DNA of 64,000 nucleotides, taken from the NCBI GenBank assembly GCA_029706075.1, contig JAINUG010000004.1:665547-729546 (forward strand). The letters run 5' to 3'. Of this stretch, positions 13,022-25,600 are shown in pieces (within the stretch, counting starts at the first letter, position 1; each line of letters starts with the position of its first letter). The translations under genes were made by a program, and so were the position numbers. This DNA is from Aldrovandia affinis. Lineage: Eukaryota; Chordata; Actinopteri; Notacanthiformes; Halosauridae. Below the pieces are notes generated by a model. That model was given only the letters and a program-made list of their open reading frames with translations. It was not told where the DNA came from and searched no databases.

Positions 13022-14019
13022 GTGATCAAACCCCAACCTACCCCACTCTACCCCAACCATACCCACCCACCCAGACGAAGACAAAGCGGTCCTGCCACTA
13101 TGGACTCCTGGTCAGAGTTGGCAGGAGAGTTAGCCCAGACTAGCCAGGCCTGGGCTATGAGCTTCTCCTGCCCCCATGTCTACTAAGTGACATTCAGTGG
13201 GACACATCACAGTCGGTTGATTGCAGTGATTGCAGCCCTCAGTTCTAAAACTACTAAACCACAGAACTTCATGTCAACTAGAACAGCTACACCAAATCAG
13301 CTGCTCCAGTTGTAATGCAGTTCTGTGGTGTAGTGCCCGAGGATTAAACTCCTAAATACACTGCAATCTAGTGGGTCTCAAGTCTCAACCCTGTTCTGTT
13401 AACCCTGCTGCCAACTTAGGTTCCGATTGATTTTTCTAGGTGGAGAGGGCAGGTTATTTATTGAACAGCACAGGTTATTTACGGTCATGCTGCACAGCAC
13501 AGCACACCACCCCCACCCCCCAAAAACAACACAAAAACGACAACACAGAACAGAACAAAACAGAACAAAAAGCAACCCAGAAGAGAAAGGAAATTGTTTT
13601 GAGAACCTGCACGACACGGTCCGAACACCTGCCGCTTAGCGACAGCCCGTTGCCGGGCCCGCCGGTTCACCGGATGGGCCGGCGGCGGAGGGAGACAAAC
13701 AAACGAGCAGCGGCACTGAAGGACAGCTGGTGCTTCAGGTGAGGACGTGACATCATCGATGCCAGCCCCGCCCCACAATGCCATGCCCCCAGGGCAGACC
13801 CGGCCCTGTCTGCCTCAGCGCAGACCCTGCGCTATCGGAGAGCAGACGCTAAAGCGAGCAGCAGAGCCCCAGGGCACAATGCACCCGGCAGATACACAGC
13901 AGCGTACGCTGACATAACACCATTGTTACCAACGCCGGCTTTAGCCACTGAAATCGCATATACTGAAAAATGTATGCATTCACTACGCTTTGGAAGTCGC
14001 TTTGGATAAAAGCATCTGA

Positions 14020-14043
14020 TAAATGGCATATATATATATATAT
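14020..14043. repeat. SINE tail fragment plus (TA)n
   Basis: GGATAAAAGCATCTGATAAATGGCA just upstream, followed by TATATA repeats. Confidence 0.5.
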
Positions 14044-14820
14044 AGCCAGACGCGAGTAAGTAATAATCCGCCAAAACAAAAGGCTTTTGAGTGTAAATAA
14101 GTTTTGTTTGCATTCTATGTGGTGTGCTGCTGTGGCTGGCCCCTTGTTCTTTAAGCTTCGTACCCCTCTGGACCACTCTGTGACTCAACTGTCCACACCA
14201 CACACCTGCAATATCCATTATGTGTGAAATACCCTTTTTTCTTTTGAACTCTTTGGATGCTGGTAAAATTTTAAACACACCTGCTGCTCCTGGAGAATAT
14301 TCAACCAACCATGTTACTAACCAGAATTGAAGGATTTTGTTCTGAATGTTGGTGAAAATAGATGCTTGTTTTAAAATGAGTCAGTAGTCTGCAGGAACAT
14401 TAGTGGTGTCTAAAGGGTAAGAAGCATTTCAAATGAAGTATTTGACCCAGGTGCGGTGGCTCACTGGATGCAGTCATCCCCCAATGCGTGATATGGTGAA
14501 AACACATCTTTCTTCCCCTACGCTCCAGTTGATGGGAATAATAGAGCAGGAAGCTGTGTGGGTGTTTACTTTCCTTGGGTGAACGGCGACTCAGAGGGAC
14601 TACAACGTATGAACTGGACCAAGTTAGGAAGGGAAATTAACCCTATACCTGCCCATGAATATAAAAAAGTTCCTCCATTTCTGTAAGTAGGTGTACAGAG
14701 AGGCGGGAGGACAGGAAAGGCCTGATATCAGCCTCCTTCCTGCTGAGGAAGCTTCTCCATGCATATGCAACTATGTCTGGAAACAGTATACATGATCACC
14801 ACACACATGCACGTACATCT

Positions 14821-15030
14821 GCACACACACACACATACATACACGCACACATGCATACAGACACACACACATACATGTGCACACACACACATACAGACAC
14901 AGACACACATCCATGTGAACACATGCATTAAACACATATAAACAAACGTGCATATGAACACACACACACACACGCAGACACACGTGGAGACAGAGACACA
15001 CGTCCATATAAACACACACACACACACACG
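14821..15030. repeat. CA/CATA-rich degenerate microsatellite
   Basis: About 200 bases of AC dinucleotides with ATAC, GCAC and AGAC interruptions, inside kcnq1 intron 1. Confidence 0.9.
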
Positions 15031-16722
15031 TGGGGGCTGTGGTGCTGGAAGCTCTGGCGATAAGGCCGCTGTATCCGTCCGAGGTCGTGGCTCGGGAGCT
15101 CTGAAGCTTTGATAAGGAGGCTGGCATTCCTGGCAGGCCCTCCCGGCAGCTCTGTGCCGTCTCCCCCTCGCACAGAGGCACGAGAGGGGCCAGTTTCCAC
15201 AGCTCCTCCGGCCGATGACACGTGTTCGCTGCGTTTCAGCCTGCCCCTTCTCTCATCCTCCTGCCCCTACCACCACGGAGAGACCCACCCCCTCCTCCTC
15301 CTCCTCTACCTCTTTATTGCTCTCCTGCCCCCAAGTGGCAGGACCAGTGGCCCTGTGACCAGTGGTCACCAAACTTTCTGTGCCCTGGTCCTGCATAATT
15401 AGAATTAGCTAATGTATTTCTGGTGACACACTCCTTATTCAAATGTAGACTAACACATGTTCAGATTTGTAATTTAACTACTGCTCCGCGCATGTAACGA
15501 GCGCAGCGTTTAATGCATTAAAATGTTAAAGCATTCATACCTGGTATAAATGGCACAATGGAAAGTGCATGAAATATAATGTCATTGAAAAAAATATATA
15601 TTTATCTCGCGACCCACCTCGGCCCGTCTCTTGGCCCATCAGTGGGTCCTGACCTCCAGTTTGGGAATCAGTGGGTCCTGACCCCTGCCTGTTGCCCCCG
15701 GAACAGAGAGAGTGTCCCAGACAAACACAGACACAGACTCGCCCCAGTTCCCCTCCACAGGTGGACAGACACAATAATCATTCTGAAGGTAACGAGCCTG
15801 GGAGGCTACTTTGACACTGACGCACGGACCTCCCAAAGACCTCCAGACTGTTAAAGACCAGGCTTGACACAGTGCTGGATGCTCTCATATAAAGTGTACA
15901 TAACAAATTAATTTCAAATGGGGGTGGGGGAAGGGACCATCATTTTAACAACAATGGAGTTTATCTTGACTTTCTCTTGAACACTTTAACCAGGTTCATA
16001 TATTAGATATGTTAGACATTGAATTTAACTGATTGTGTCTGTCTACATACACTGTAATTTCAATACATAAAAATGATTGAATGAATCCGTCCACCAAAGT
16101 GGTTATGCTGATTATACTGCCCCCCCCCAAACAAAGTTTCAACTAACCTCCAAACACGTCACCCCTTTCAACACAGCCTATGAACCAAAGAGAAGACGGC
16201 GCGTGTAACATTCTCTAATGGGCATCAGGAAAAATAACCGGTCTATCAAAGGAAACCCTACCTTGATCGTTTAATCGCGAATTCAAACTCGCGACAGCGT
16301 TTTATTGTGAGCTATGCATTTGGAGTGATTATTCCAAGCGCCGTCCTATCGAGCACTAACGGTATACGCCTGTCTAGGGCTTGTGCGGTTGAAATAACTG
16401 TTTCATAACTGTTTCTCTTCTTTCAATTATTTAGATGAGCAAGGCGGTTAGATGGTGATTATATGTGTTGATCCATAAATAGAGAAAGGGTCAATAATGG
16501 AAGCAGGTCACTATAAAACACCGCAGACCAAACGCCCTTGAAAAGGGATATTTAACTTGTACCGTGACTGTCGTGTAGGCTACACGGTCTTGTAAATAAA
16601 AAGATAATCGGTGCGGCTGATTCAATGTGATCAGCAGTACTACAGTGCTAGCAATGCTGACAGGGTCAGGTGACAGCTCTCCAAACGTTGTTCCTTGATA
16701 ACAATATATAGAGAAGACTCAC

Positions 16723-17129
16723 ACTGCGAAGTGATACACGAAACATTTCCACCCCGTCGGTCTTTCCAGAAAGTTGTACACTCGTCCTTGAATGTAGGCG
16801 CGGGTGACCACGGGGCGTGTGGCGCTATACACGGACATCCGCGGGTTGAAGTTTACACCGGGCATGTGGCAGGCCGGGTGCATGACAGCTGCGTCCACGG
16901 CGATTTCCTCGAAGCGGCTGTTAGCGTCCGCGGGAGTTCGCTTCCGAAGCGGCGGCGTCCCGTTGCTGTAGCTATCAATTACGGCTTTTCCCGAGTCCAG
17001 CGGCTCGTGTTGCGCGTTGGGCACGGGCACAGACATCTCCAAACCGGACTCTTTGCTGGCATGTGCCGTGTTGTCCGAGTTCCTCCTGGTACTCCACAGA
17101 CTCGCCTGGGTCGGAGCCGGAGACGACAT
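16723..17129 (-). CDS. kcnq1: kcnq1 exon 1: N-terminus of voltage-gated K+ channel Kv7.1
   Basis: Encodes 135 residues plus two bases of the next codon. The first ~90 residues are Ser/Thr/Pro-rich and poorly conserved, as is usual for the cytoplasmic N-terminus of this channel. The last ~35 contain the KCNQ1 signature [20 protein letters not shown], which leads directly into S1. The exon ends at a GTGAGT donor (intron begins at 16722) after two bases of a Val codon, and exon 2 supplies the third, so the phases agree. The ATG at 17129 follows GGG, a good initiation context, and is the first in-frame ATG of the open frame. Family knowledge: Kv7.1 is a six-segment plasma-membrane channel that forms the slow delayed rectifier current with KCNE subunits in heart and epithelia. 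Only the 5' part of the gene is in this window. The plus-strand open frame over the same bases is its shadow. Confidence 0.95.
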
Positions 17130-18560
17130 CCCGCGCGCAGACAGGAGCGCCGTTTACTCCTGAAGGATACACCGCACTATCTTGACTCGAAGAGGACGAG
17201 GGAGGAATTCGCAATTTGCTTAAAATGAAATGCCTCGTCTCGTCTGCAACTTCAAGGCAATGGCCGTTAATAATTGCGGACCAAAGTTATCCAGGTGTTT
17301 TTCTAACTACTATAAAATCAAATACACTATCAACATGAAACGAGTTTACGTACCAAAATGTGCAAATCTAGCATTAAATATTCGCGAGCAACAGTTTAAA
17401 AACGCTACAGGTCCCTTACATAAAGTTACAGCATTGCAAACCTTCTAAGAAACGAACTCCGCTTGAGTGACGTTTTATTTGAGAGCAAGGGCAGTAGGCA
17501 GTGCCGTCTGCGCAACTGCAATTACTGCGAGTCCTTTCACGAAGTAAATAAATTAACAAGCGAGCAACGTTACTTCACAAACGCGACGCAAACCGTTTCA
17601 CGTTAGTGTACAAACAAGAGTAGATTTGTTTTTTACGTTCGAAACGGGTCCAGTGTTCGTGGACTTTCAGAAGCGCAGGTCCACGCCCCGCACCTCACAA
17701 TTATTTGACTTAATTAATGGCTGGCCTGTATATACATTTTTTCGCGTGACAAATTTGCTTACATTTATTTGAGATTGTGTGAGCAGAATTCTAAGTTACA
17801 CTACATCTGAATTGCAAAATGTCACCGTATGCATAGACTTGGATCAGCGAGCATTGATACATTATTCGAGATAAATAGTTCAAGATGACTAATAGGAACT
17901 CATGGTGGGCGAAAAGTACATTCTGTAACGTTTGTGAGCTGATAAAACTGCGCTCTGCCAAGACCCTAGCCTGTAAATGACTTGCACTAAGAAGACAGTT
18001 ACATTAAAGGACAGCTTCTGACTGAAAGTGACCTTGAATTCCTGCTGGTTCATCCTTGAATGCAGAGAAAGCCAGGCTCACCAAGACATGCATAATAATT
18101 TGAGTCATGTGGCGTTGGGAGTGGTGACAGGTTCTGTTGTCACGTTGATATTGCGATACTACCTGGGATGCAGGTACATATCAGCGGAGTACTTATTCTT
18201 ACATTTCCTCCCCGCCAAGGATCAGCTCATCTGTGTTTACGGAGTCTTAAAATGGTAACTAATTAAATTACATTTATGTAGCACATTTCATAGATCTCAA
18301 ATCACATTAAATGAATCGTAGGCAATAGAACCTTTCATCTTGTCTCAGGATGTCAAAGTGCTTTACAGTGAAGGCGGGAGGGGTTACAGGATGTGGAATG
18401 CCACCATTTTGTGCTCGAATGCTCACCACACATCAGGGGATGTAAGAGAAGGTTAAAAAGGGAGGTGATTGGTACCGGATAGGGAATTTTGCCAAGACTC
18501 CAGGGACTCTTTTGTTCCTTGTTTTGTTGGTGTGTGTGTATGTGTGCCTTTCTGTCGTTA
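17130..18560. other. kcnq1 5' flank
   Basis: CpG-containing close to the ATG, AT-rich farther out. No convincing TATA box, coding exon or repeat recognised. Promoter presumed here from position only. Confidence 0.35.
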
Positions 18561-18561
18561 G

Positions 18562-19050
18562 TCAATGACTCTCTCCTGTAGTACTGTGTGTGGCCTGTAG
18601 GGTGTAAAATAGTCACTGGCTCCAACCTGTAGCACTGTGTGTGGCCTGTAGAGTGTATAATAACACTACAGAAGTGCTAGTGACTGTGTGGCCTGTAAGG
18701 TCTAAAATAGTCACTGGCTCTACCGTAGTACTGCATGTGGCCTGTAGGGTGTAAAATAGTCATTGGCTCTCCTGTAGTACTGCATGCAGCCTGTAGGGTG
18801 TAAAATAGTCACGGGCTCTCCTGTAGTACTGTGTGGCCTGTAGGGTGTAAAACAGTCACTGGTTCTCCTGTAGAACTGTGTGTGGCCTGTAGGGTGTAAA
18901 ATAGTCACTGGCTCTCCTGTAGTTCTGTGTGTGGCCTGTAGGGTGTAAAAGAGTCACTGGCTCTCCTGTAGTTCTGTGTGTGGCCTGTAGGGTGTAAAAT
19001 AGTCACTGGCTCTCCTGTAGTTCTGTGTGTGGACTGTAGGGTGTAAAACA
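18562..19050 (-). repeat. ~48-bp minisatellite, about 10 units, inverse of the array at 12.7 kb
   Basis: Plus strand shows GGCCTGTAGGGTGTAAAATA then GTCACTGGCTCTCCTGTAGT, the reverse complement of the 12734-13021 unit. Between the kcnq1 start and the end of the Ldh_2-like gene. Confidence 0.9.
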
Positions 19051-19302
19051 GGCTCACAGGTGAGTGCATGGGAGGAGTGAGCACACTTCAGCTGCAGTGC
19101 TCCTGGTGTGCGGGTGGCACAGCAGTGACTTTAGGTACAACTAGAGTTTCCAAATTGGGGGGGACAGAGAAAAAAATGTTTTTTAAGTAGATAATACCCT
19201 TGAAGATGCCAGTCCACACAATAATCCAACTGCATCAGACACAGATTCATGTTCAGAAGCCACCTCCCAGCGTCAAAACACTACACGCCAAAATGATTAT
19301 AA

Positions 19303-19318
19303 TTTATTTACATTTATT
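19303..19318 (-). promoter_or_regulatory. Candidate polyadenylation signals of the Ldh_2-like gene
   Basis: Two AATAAA hexamers on the minus strand (at about 19308-19303 and 19318-19313) lie about 290 bases after the stop codon. They are the first canonical signals seen there. Position fits a short 3' UTR, but AT-rich DNA gives such hexamers by chance. Confidence 0.35.
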
Positions 19319-19606
19319 AGCAAAAATATGAGTTACTGAAATATTTTCCAGCTGTAAAAAGTGCAATTTGGTAAAGGATTACTACAGCAGAACCTGCTAT
19401 AACTTCCGATTCTTAACCTGAGAAAAAACTGTTTTAAAAATGGACCACGGACTTGCAAACAAATGCTTTTTTTTTTTTTTTTTCACAAAGTTAGGGATGA
19501 ATGTTGATTGAATGAAGACCTGAGAGATTAAAATGATTCAGTTCCTTCTGCATATAAAATGTGGGATAAAAGCTGCATTTTGCTTGGATTCCCGGGAGAG
19601 GAGTTC

Positions 19607-19672
19607 TTACTCCGGGGCTGGCTTGTTGGTGGGCAACAGGGTGTTGACACCGATGCGTTTGGCGATGTCATT
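19607..19672 (-). CDS. Ldh_2-like gene, exon 11 with stop
   Basis: 66 bp coding NDIAKRIGVNTLLPTNKPAP then Glu and TAA. The acceptor is CAG after a long T tract (an 18-20 A run on the plus strand), an unusually long homopolymer immediately upstream of an exon. Confidence 0.93.
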   Translation of the reverse strand, partial: NDIAKRIGVNTLLPTNKPAPE

Positions 19673-22600
19673 CTGAAAAAAAAAAAAAAAAAAAAAGGGG
19701 TTTAACGTGTTTGAAGAAATACACATACCTAGGTGGGGTGGGGGTCCCAACTCTGGTCCTTGTGAGCCATATGGCCTGTTGGGGTTTTCCAATTCTCCAA
19801 ATCGTATTGAATTAGAACATCGGAGAGCCTGTCACACTTAACCCTTCCTCCTGAAATCGCTTGGACTCTAGACCACAGGTGTCAAACTCATTCCATCGGG
19901 GTTCGAGTGTATGCAGGTTTTTGTTGCAACCAATGCACTACACCAGGTGATTTCACTAATTAGCTCACTTCTTCAACGAAGGAGGGAACCTAATTGAAAT
20001 CACCTGGTGTAATGCATTGGTTACAACAGAAACCTGCACACACTTGGCCCTCGATGGATTGAGTTTGACACCCCTGCTCTAGACCATCAAAAGCAGTCTA
20101 CAACAGCTCCAGAGCAAAACTAAAATGGAGCTGGACAGTCACCAACAGCTGCCAGCACTCGTTGCCTGTGCTGATCTGCGTGGACAGGCCCAAGAAGAGG
20201 GTCAGACAGAATTTGGACAAGTGGATGACATGGTCTGTCAGTTCTGCAGATCAAGATGTAGCTATCTATATTCACACACTATTCAAATTGATTTATTATA
20301 TTGACTAAAAAATACATTTAGCCAAATCATACACTGGGTATTTGTTTCCACCAAGCAACCAATTTGGACCCAAGAAATAAGGTGAGGAGAGTTAATTGAT
20401 CAATTAAAAGCAGTTGAGAGGGGGTGTCACCTACCATGTGTTTGACTACACTCAGGTGGTAAGAGATACCGCCCATTTCATTGCACTTCTGAATGCTTAT
20501 CCTCTCTGGATCTCCAGGGGCAAGTACAGGGATACCAAGCTCCGCCTGGAAAAATATAAAAGAAAGAAAGCAATAAAGAAAAGAAACAACATTTCAGTCT
20601 GCGTCCTATTTGAATGCATCCTTCGCAGAGGTGTCCTCTATGACCCAGAATGGGCTCTAACTGGTTGCCATGACAGGCAATCTTTTGTTTAATAAACAAA
20701 AAAGGAATGATACATGGACGCATGCTTTGCAGAAGCCATTTGAGCTATAAAATGATTGCAGGTCCCACAATGCTATGCTTCGAACAAGTAATCCAAAAAG
20801 GACGATGCAAAAGTCAGTGCATAACTGTTAGTGAGGAGGGGGGGAATGAAGGCAGGATACATTTAGTAAATGACACAGATCACAGGGCCATACATCATAT
20901 ATGATGGCAAACAAATGTCATGTTGAGACCGAAAGGTAATAATGCAAGCCTAACATTACTAATTAAATCAATCATTCAACCAAATTTAGTTTCTTATAGC
21001 ACATCTTTATATTACCTACATAATAAAATTGTCACAAAGCATCATTCATAAATTAAAAATCAGGTTCAAAACATAATGGAGCTAGTTAATTGTGATTAAT
21101 TTGAAGCTTAATGCTGGGAAAATGTACCCTATTAAGGCCATATTATGTCAGATAGCTATGCATGCCATAAACAACAAATGTCCCATATTCATGTTCCAGA
21201 AATTTTAATCAGTCAACTAATGTTCTGATTTTCTGTAATGTGCTACATGACAAATTATTCCTTTAGAAATAGGTACGTTTTTTAATTGATGCAATTATAG
21301 ACTGGCAGGTGAAATCAGTGGGGTCCCAATTGTTGTGTCGGGACATCTGGTCACAAACTAAACCATTTGTGGAAAACCAAGAGTTCAATGACAGAGCAGT
21401 TGGCAATGAGCCAAACAGTCCTGCAGTGTTAGAATAAGATTAAGGAAAAAGACCTATGGTAGAACATACTCATTTTTTCAACAACTTTAAATTGATCAAG
21501 AGATTGGCTGTAATAAAAACCAGCATACACGGATGGTCCCCAGGACCTTGGACAGTGGTTCCCAAACCTCTCCTTTGGAACCGCCAGCCAGTCCATGTAT
21601 TTGTTCAATTCCACCACCAGCACATCTGATTCAACTAGTCAAGGTTATGTGCCTTAAGAATAAGGAAGGAACTTTGGTTTACAATAAGGATATTGCTAAC
21701 ACCCAACAGTTTCTTTGAGAGCTTTACCAGAGAAGAGGTTATAAATATGCCTAAATGTATATAGCCAATTTACATAATGTTTTGGAGGATTTTTAGATAA
21801 GGGACATAGAAGTACTAGAAAAACTACAAAAACTTAAGACAAATAAGGCAGCAGGCCCTGATATTTTATGCAATCCATAAACACTGGAGAAATACCAGAT
21901 GACTGGAAGCAGGGTAGTATAATTCCAATATATAAGAAGGGGGACCGTACTGATCCAGGGGACTATAGGCCTGTTAGTTTAACTTGCATCTCATGTAAAA
22001 TACTGGAATGTATTATTAGGGACAAGTTGGAATCATTCTTGAAAAATAATAGTATTTTAAGGGAGAACCAACATGGTTTTTTCAAGGTGACTTTTCATGC
22101 CTAACAAACCTCCTGGAATTTTTTTTTTTTTTGAAGAGGCGACAAAGTGTGTTGACCTGAACCAGGCTTATGATATTATATATTTGGACGTTCAAAAAAA
22201 CATTTGACAAGGTACCACACGAGAGGCTCATTGTTAAAATGAATTCATTGGAAAACAGTAGGAGGGGTCGTATCTGACCTAGGTGCTGTTGGCAGTGAAG
22301 TCCCGCATTGATGGGTGTTGGGACCTCTGCTCTTCCTTATTTACATAAATGGTCTTGATAGGGACATTAGTAGCAAAATAGTTAAATTTGCAGATGATAC
22401 TAAACTTGGTGGTTTGGCTAAAGTAATCCAAGAGGATTTAAACAAAATCCAAGAATGGGCAGAAACGTGGCAGATGACATTCAATATTGCTAAATATAAA
22501 GTTATACATGTGGGAAATAAAACATAAGACAGGAGTATTTTATGGGAGGAGAAAAATGAGTAGGTGTTAAATTTCAAAAAGGCTTAGGAAATGTAGTTGA

Positions 22601-25600
22601 TCAAAGTCTATCTGCATCTAAGCAGTGTGCTACAGCAGTGAAAAATGCCAACAGGATGCTGGGGTACATAGCAAAAACTATTGAGTATAAATCAAAGGAC
22701 GTTATATTAATGTTTTACTGTATAATGCCTTTGTCAGACCTCACTTAGAGTACTGTGTGTAGGTCCGGGCACCACGCTACAAGAAAGATATAGAAGCTCT
22801 TGAAAAAGTTGCTTTTAGAAAAACTAAATTGGTATGAAAGGTAAAAGTTATGAGGATAGACTTAAGGTGCTCAATCTATTTAAGTTTAGCAAACTGAGAT
22901 TTATGTGGGATTTTATTGAGTTTTTCGATTCCTAAAAGGGATTAACAAAGTAAACTACTAAAGATTTTTAAAGATAAGTTCAGTTAGCAGAACAAGAGGC
23001 CACAGGTGGAAATTAGTTCAAGGCAATTTTGGCATGGATATTTAGTTTTAGATATTACGTTTTTCTTTATACAGAGAGTTGCCAATGCCTGGAACAGCTT
23101 AGTAGAGGCAGAAACACTTGGGCTATTCCAAGTCCAAGCAGTACTAGATACTCTTTAGATTAGGACATGACGAGCCTAGATGGCCTGAACGGCCCATTCT
23201 CGTCATTATATATTCTTATGTTCTTATGTTCCAAAAGGAAGCATACCACAAGCTTATGAGCAGGTCTACCACTCTCTTAACATTGAAAATTAGGCCTAAT
23301 AGGCTCACACAGTTACAACAAGTAGTTGAGCAAAGTAAGATGAACTCAAAGGAAAAAAAGCATTTTGCAATTGCAATAAGCTGGATAACAAAGTTGCAGA
23401 TTGCAATGAAAAAATTAATGTTTTTACCGTTTCATGATACTGTACTTAAAGCACTGTATACTCGACTCTAACTTCAAACATTACCTTTGAATGCCCGTAA
23501 TGTTGAAAATATTAAATTAATATACATTTTAATGTTATTTTTGTTATATAAATATTTCTGATGGTTAGAATGAAATTACTTTGTGCACACTGCATACTAG
23601 GACTATTGAAAGATTTTTTTATTAAATAGTATGTTGATTAAATAAGAATAAACAAAAATGATAAAGTTCTTGAATTTAGTTGCTAAAATTATTTTTGGGT
23701 GTTTACAAGTAAAGAAAACATGCCTGTGTTCAAGTTACACTGTTCTCTTTTATAGCACTTAGGCCCTTTTTAATGAAGAAGAGTGTGAAATGTCAGCGCG
23801 AAAAAGGCGTAAGTGCTTTTTACATAAAAATGTAATGTTATAATGTATTTTTTTCATAAATTTTTTTGAAATAATAATAAAAGGCAATCGTTTTAAAAAA
23901 CATGAGTGGTTTGTATATGGTGTTGTAAATTAAATATATACAATCATGCAAATTTTGTTTTTGCTCTCCTGTAAAATTATGAAAATGGCACTTAGGCCCC
24001 TTACGCACTAAACCCTCGATACAGGCTTTGAACCGGCAACAACCTTAAGATTCAGGACTCATTTCACCCTGAATTCACTGTAGTCATCTTATCCACTATC
24101 CAAATAAATTGAGGATTTTTAAGCGGAGTATGAATGCTCGTCCTAAGGGAACCCTGGTGTGTTGATTTATTGTAAATGGTCAACACAGAACAGGCCAGCA
24201 AATCATCAGTTCCACCTTAAAAAAAAATGTATGTGCAATTTGTTCTCTGATAGGTGGAGACAATTACTCCAAACCTGTTTTCAATGCCAATTTTAAGACC
24301 AGGGAATGTGATTGGGAGTAGTGTTGCCAGCTTTGACTTTTTCAGGCAGCTGAATTGTCACAGATTTCACTTTCTACTTCTGGGATTTTTCCTTAAATCG
24401 TGTCAATGTAATAAAAACAACTAAAATGGCAAGTTATAGTGGTCCATTTATTTAAAATGTATTACATTTTTTTAGAAATGTTTTAGCCCTGCAACATCAT
24501 TGTCTAGTTTTTCATTGTTTTTTGTGGCTTTGCCAAAATGATTGGTGTTTTGGGGCATTGGCCTATTTTCGCTGTGTACCAGCATGGTTTGTGCTTCTTT
24601 AGCAGACAGAGGCAATACCTCCATACATACTGCTGCACAGTGATCGCATGGCTTCGACGAGTGGCATTTGTGACATGGGGCTCCAGAAGCTTGCAAAGAT
24701 ACAGATTCTCCGCAGAGGGAATATTGTGTCTCTGATATTTAAAAAAAGATTACGCAATTCTCTAGGATTGGTGAGGCCTGAACTTAACCTGTTACGGGAC
24801 AGTTAGGTTCGTAGCATAAGTTACCATGGTGATACAACCTGGTTAAAAGTGAGCCACAGTCGTGAGACCGAAAACCCAGACTTAAACCCAAAGTTAGCTC
24901 ACTAACCCACTAATCCTGCTTTGTGAGACAGGCCCCTGAAGGTAGGTAATTACAAAGTATTCCAATTCAGCAACATGCCGAGGCCACAAGTGTGGTTCTC
25001 TGGTCACTCACGGGTAGGGCCAGGAAAGAGGGGCCAATCAGCAGACTGCAACACTCACCGGCTCGAGGCATCTGTGTATGGTCAGTAGGTCAGACATCCG
25101 GTCATTGAATCCTGGAGCAAAGTTCACTGGGTTTATCGCCACAAAACACTGACCCTGAAGGTAAAAAACACAGCTAACTTCACGCTCACCTCAACAGCAC
25201 ACACCTGATAGTTCAGTATTATGGCCAAAACAGAAGATGCGATATCCATTCCTTAATAAAGTCATTTTAAATAGTGTTCATTCATTGCCTATTTAACCTT
25301 GAAGGGAATTTTCTTTAACTAGACCTGAAATTAGTAGGTCAAGGGTAACATCATGGTAAAGTGTGTGCAGATCATGCTGCAATGTATAACAATGGCCACT
25401 AGAGGGGAGCATTGCCAAAGGTAGGATCATGTCCCCCCCCCTCCGCCGTTTTAAACCATCAGTCCCTGTCCTCTGAACTCCACACAAAAACCCTCAGAGG
25501 ACATGGTCAAAATGCATCCCCCTCGTCCCCAAAAAATGTATATTTTGACCACGTCCTATTAACGGCTCTGTACTTCACCAGTTTTCACATCTGTACTGTG

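Noticed and set aside
12872-13186. Open frame with HPTGHTQYYRR repeats (also 18353-18908 minus)
   Set aside because: Translation of the 48-bp minisatellite; no start context or splice structure.
16695-17228. 177-residue plus-strand open frame over kcnq1 exon 1
   Set aside because: Antisense shadow of a conserved exon in GC-rich DNA; no protein family resemblance.
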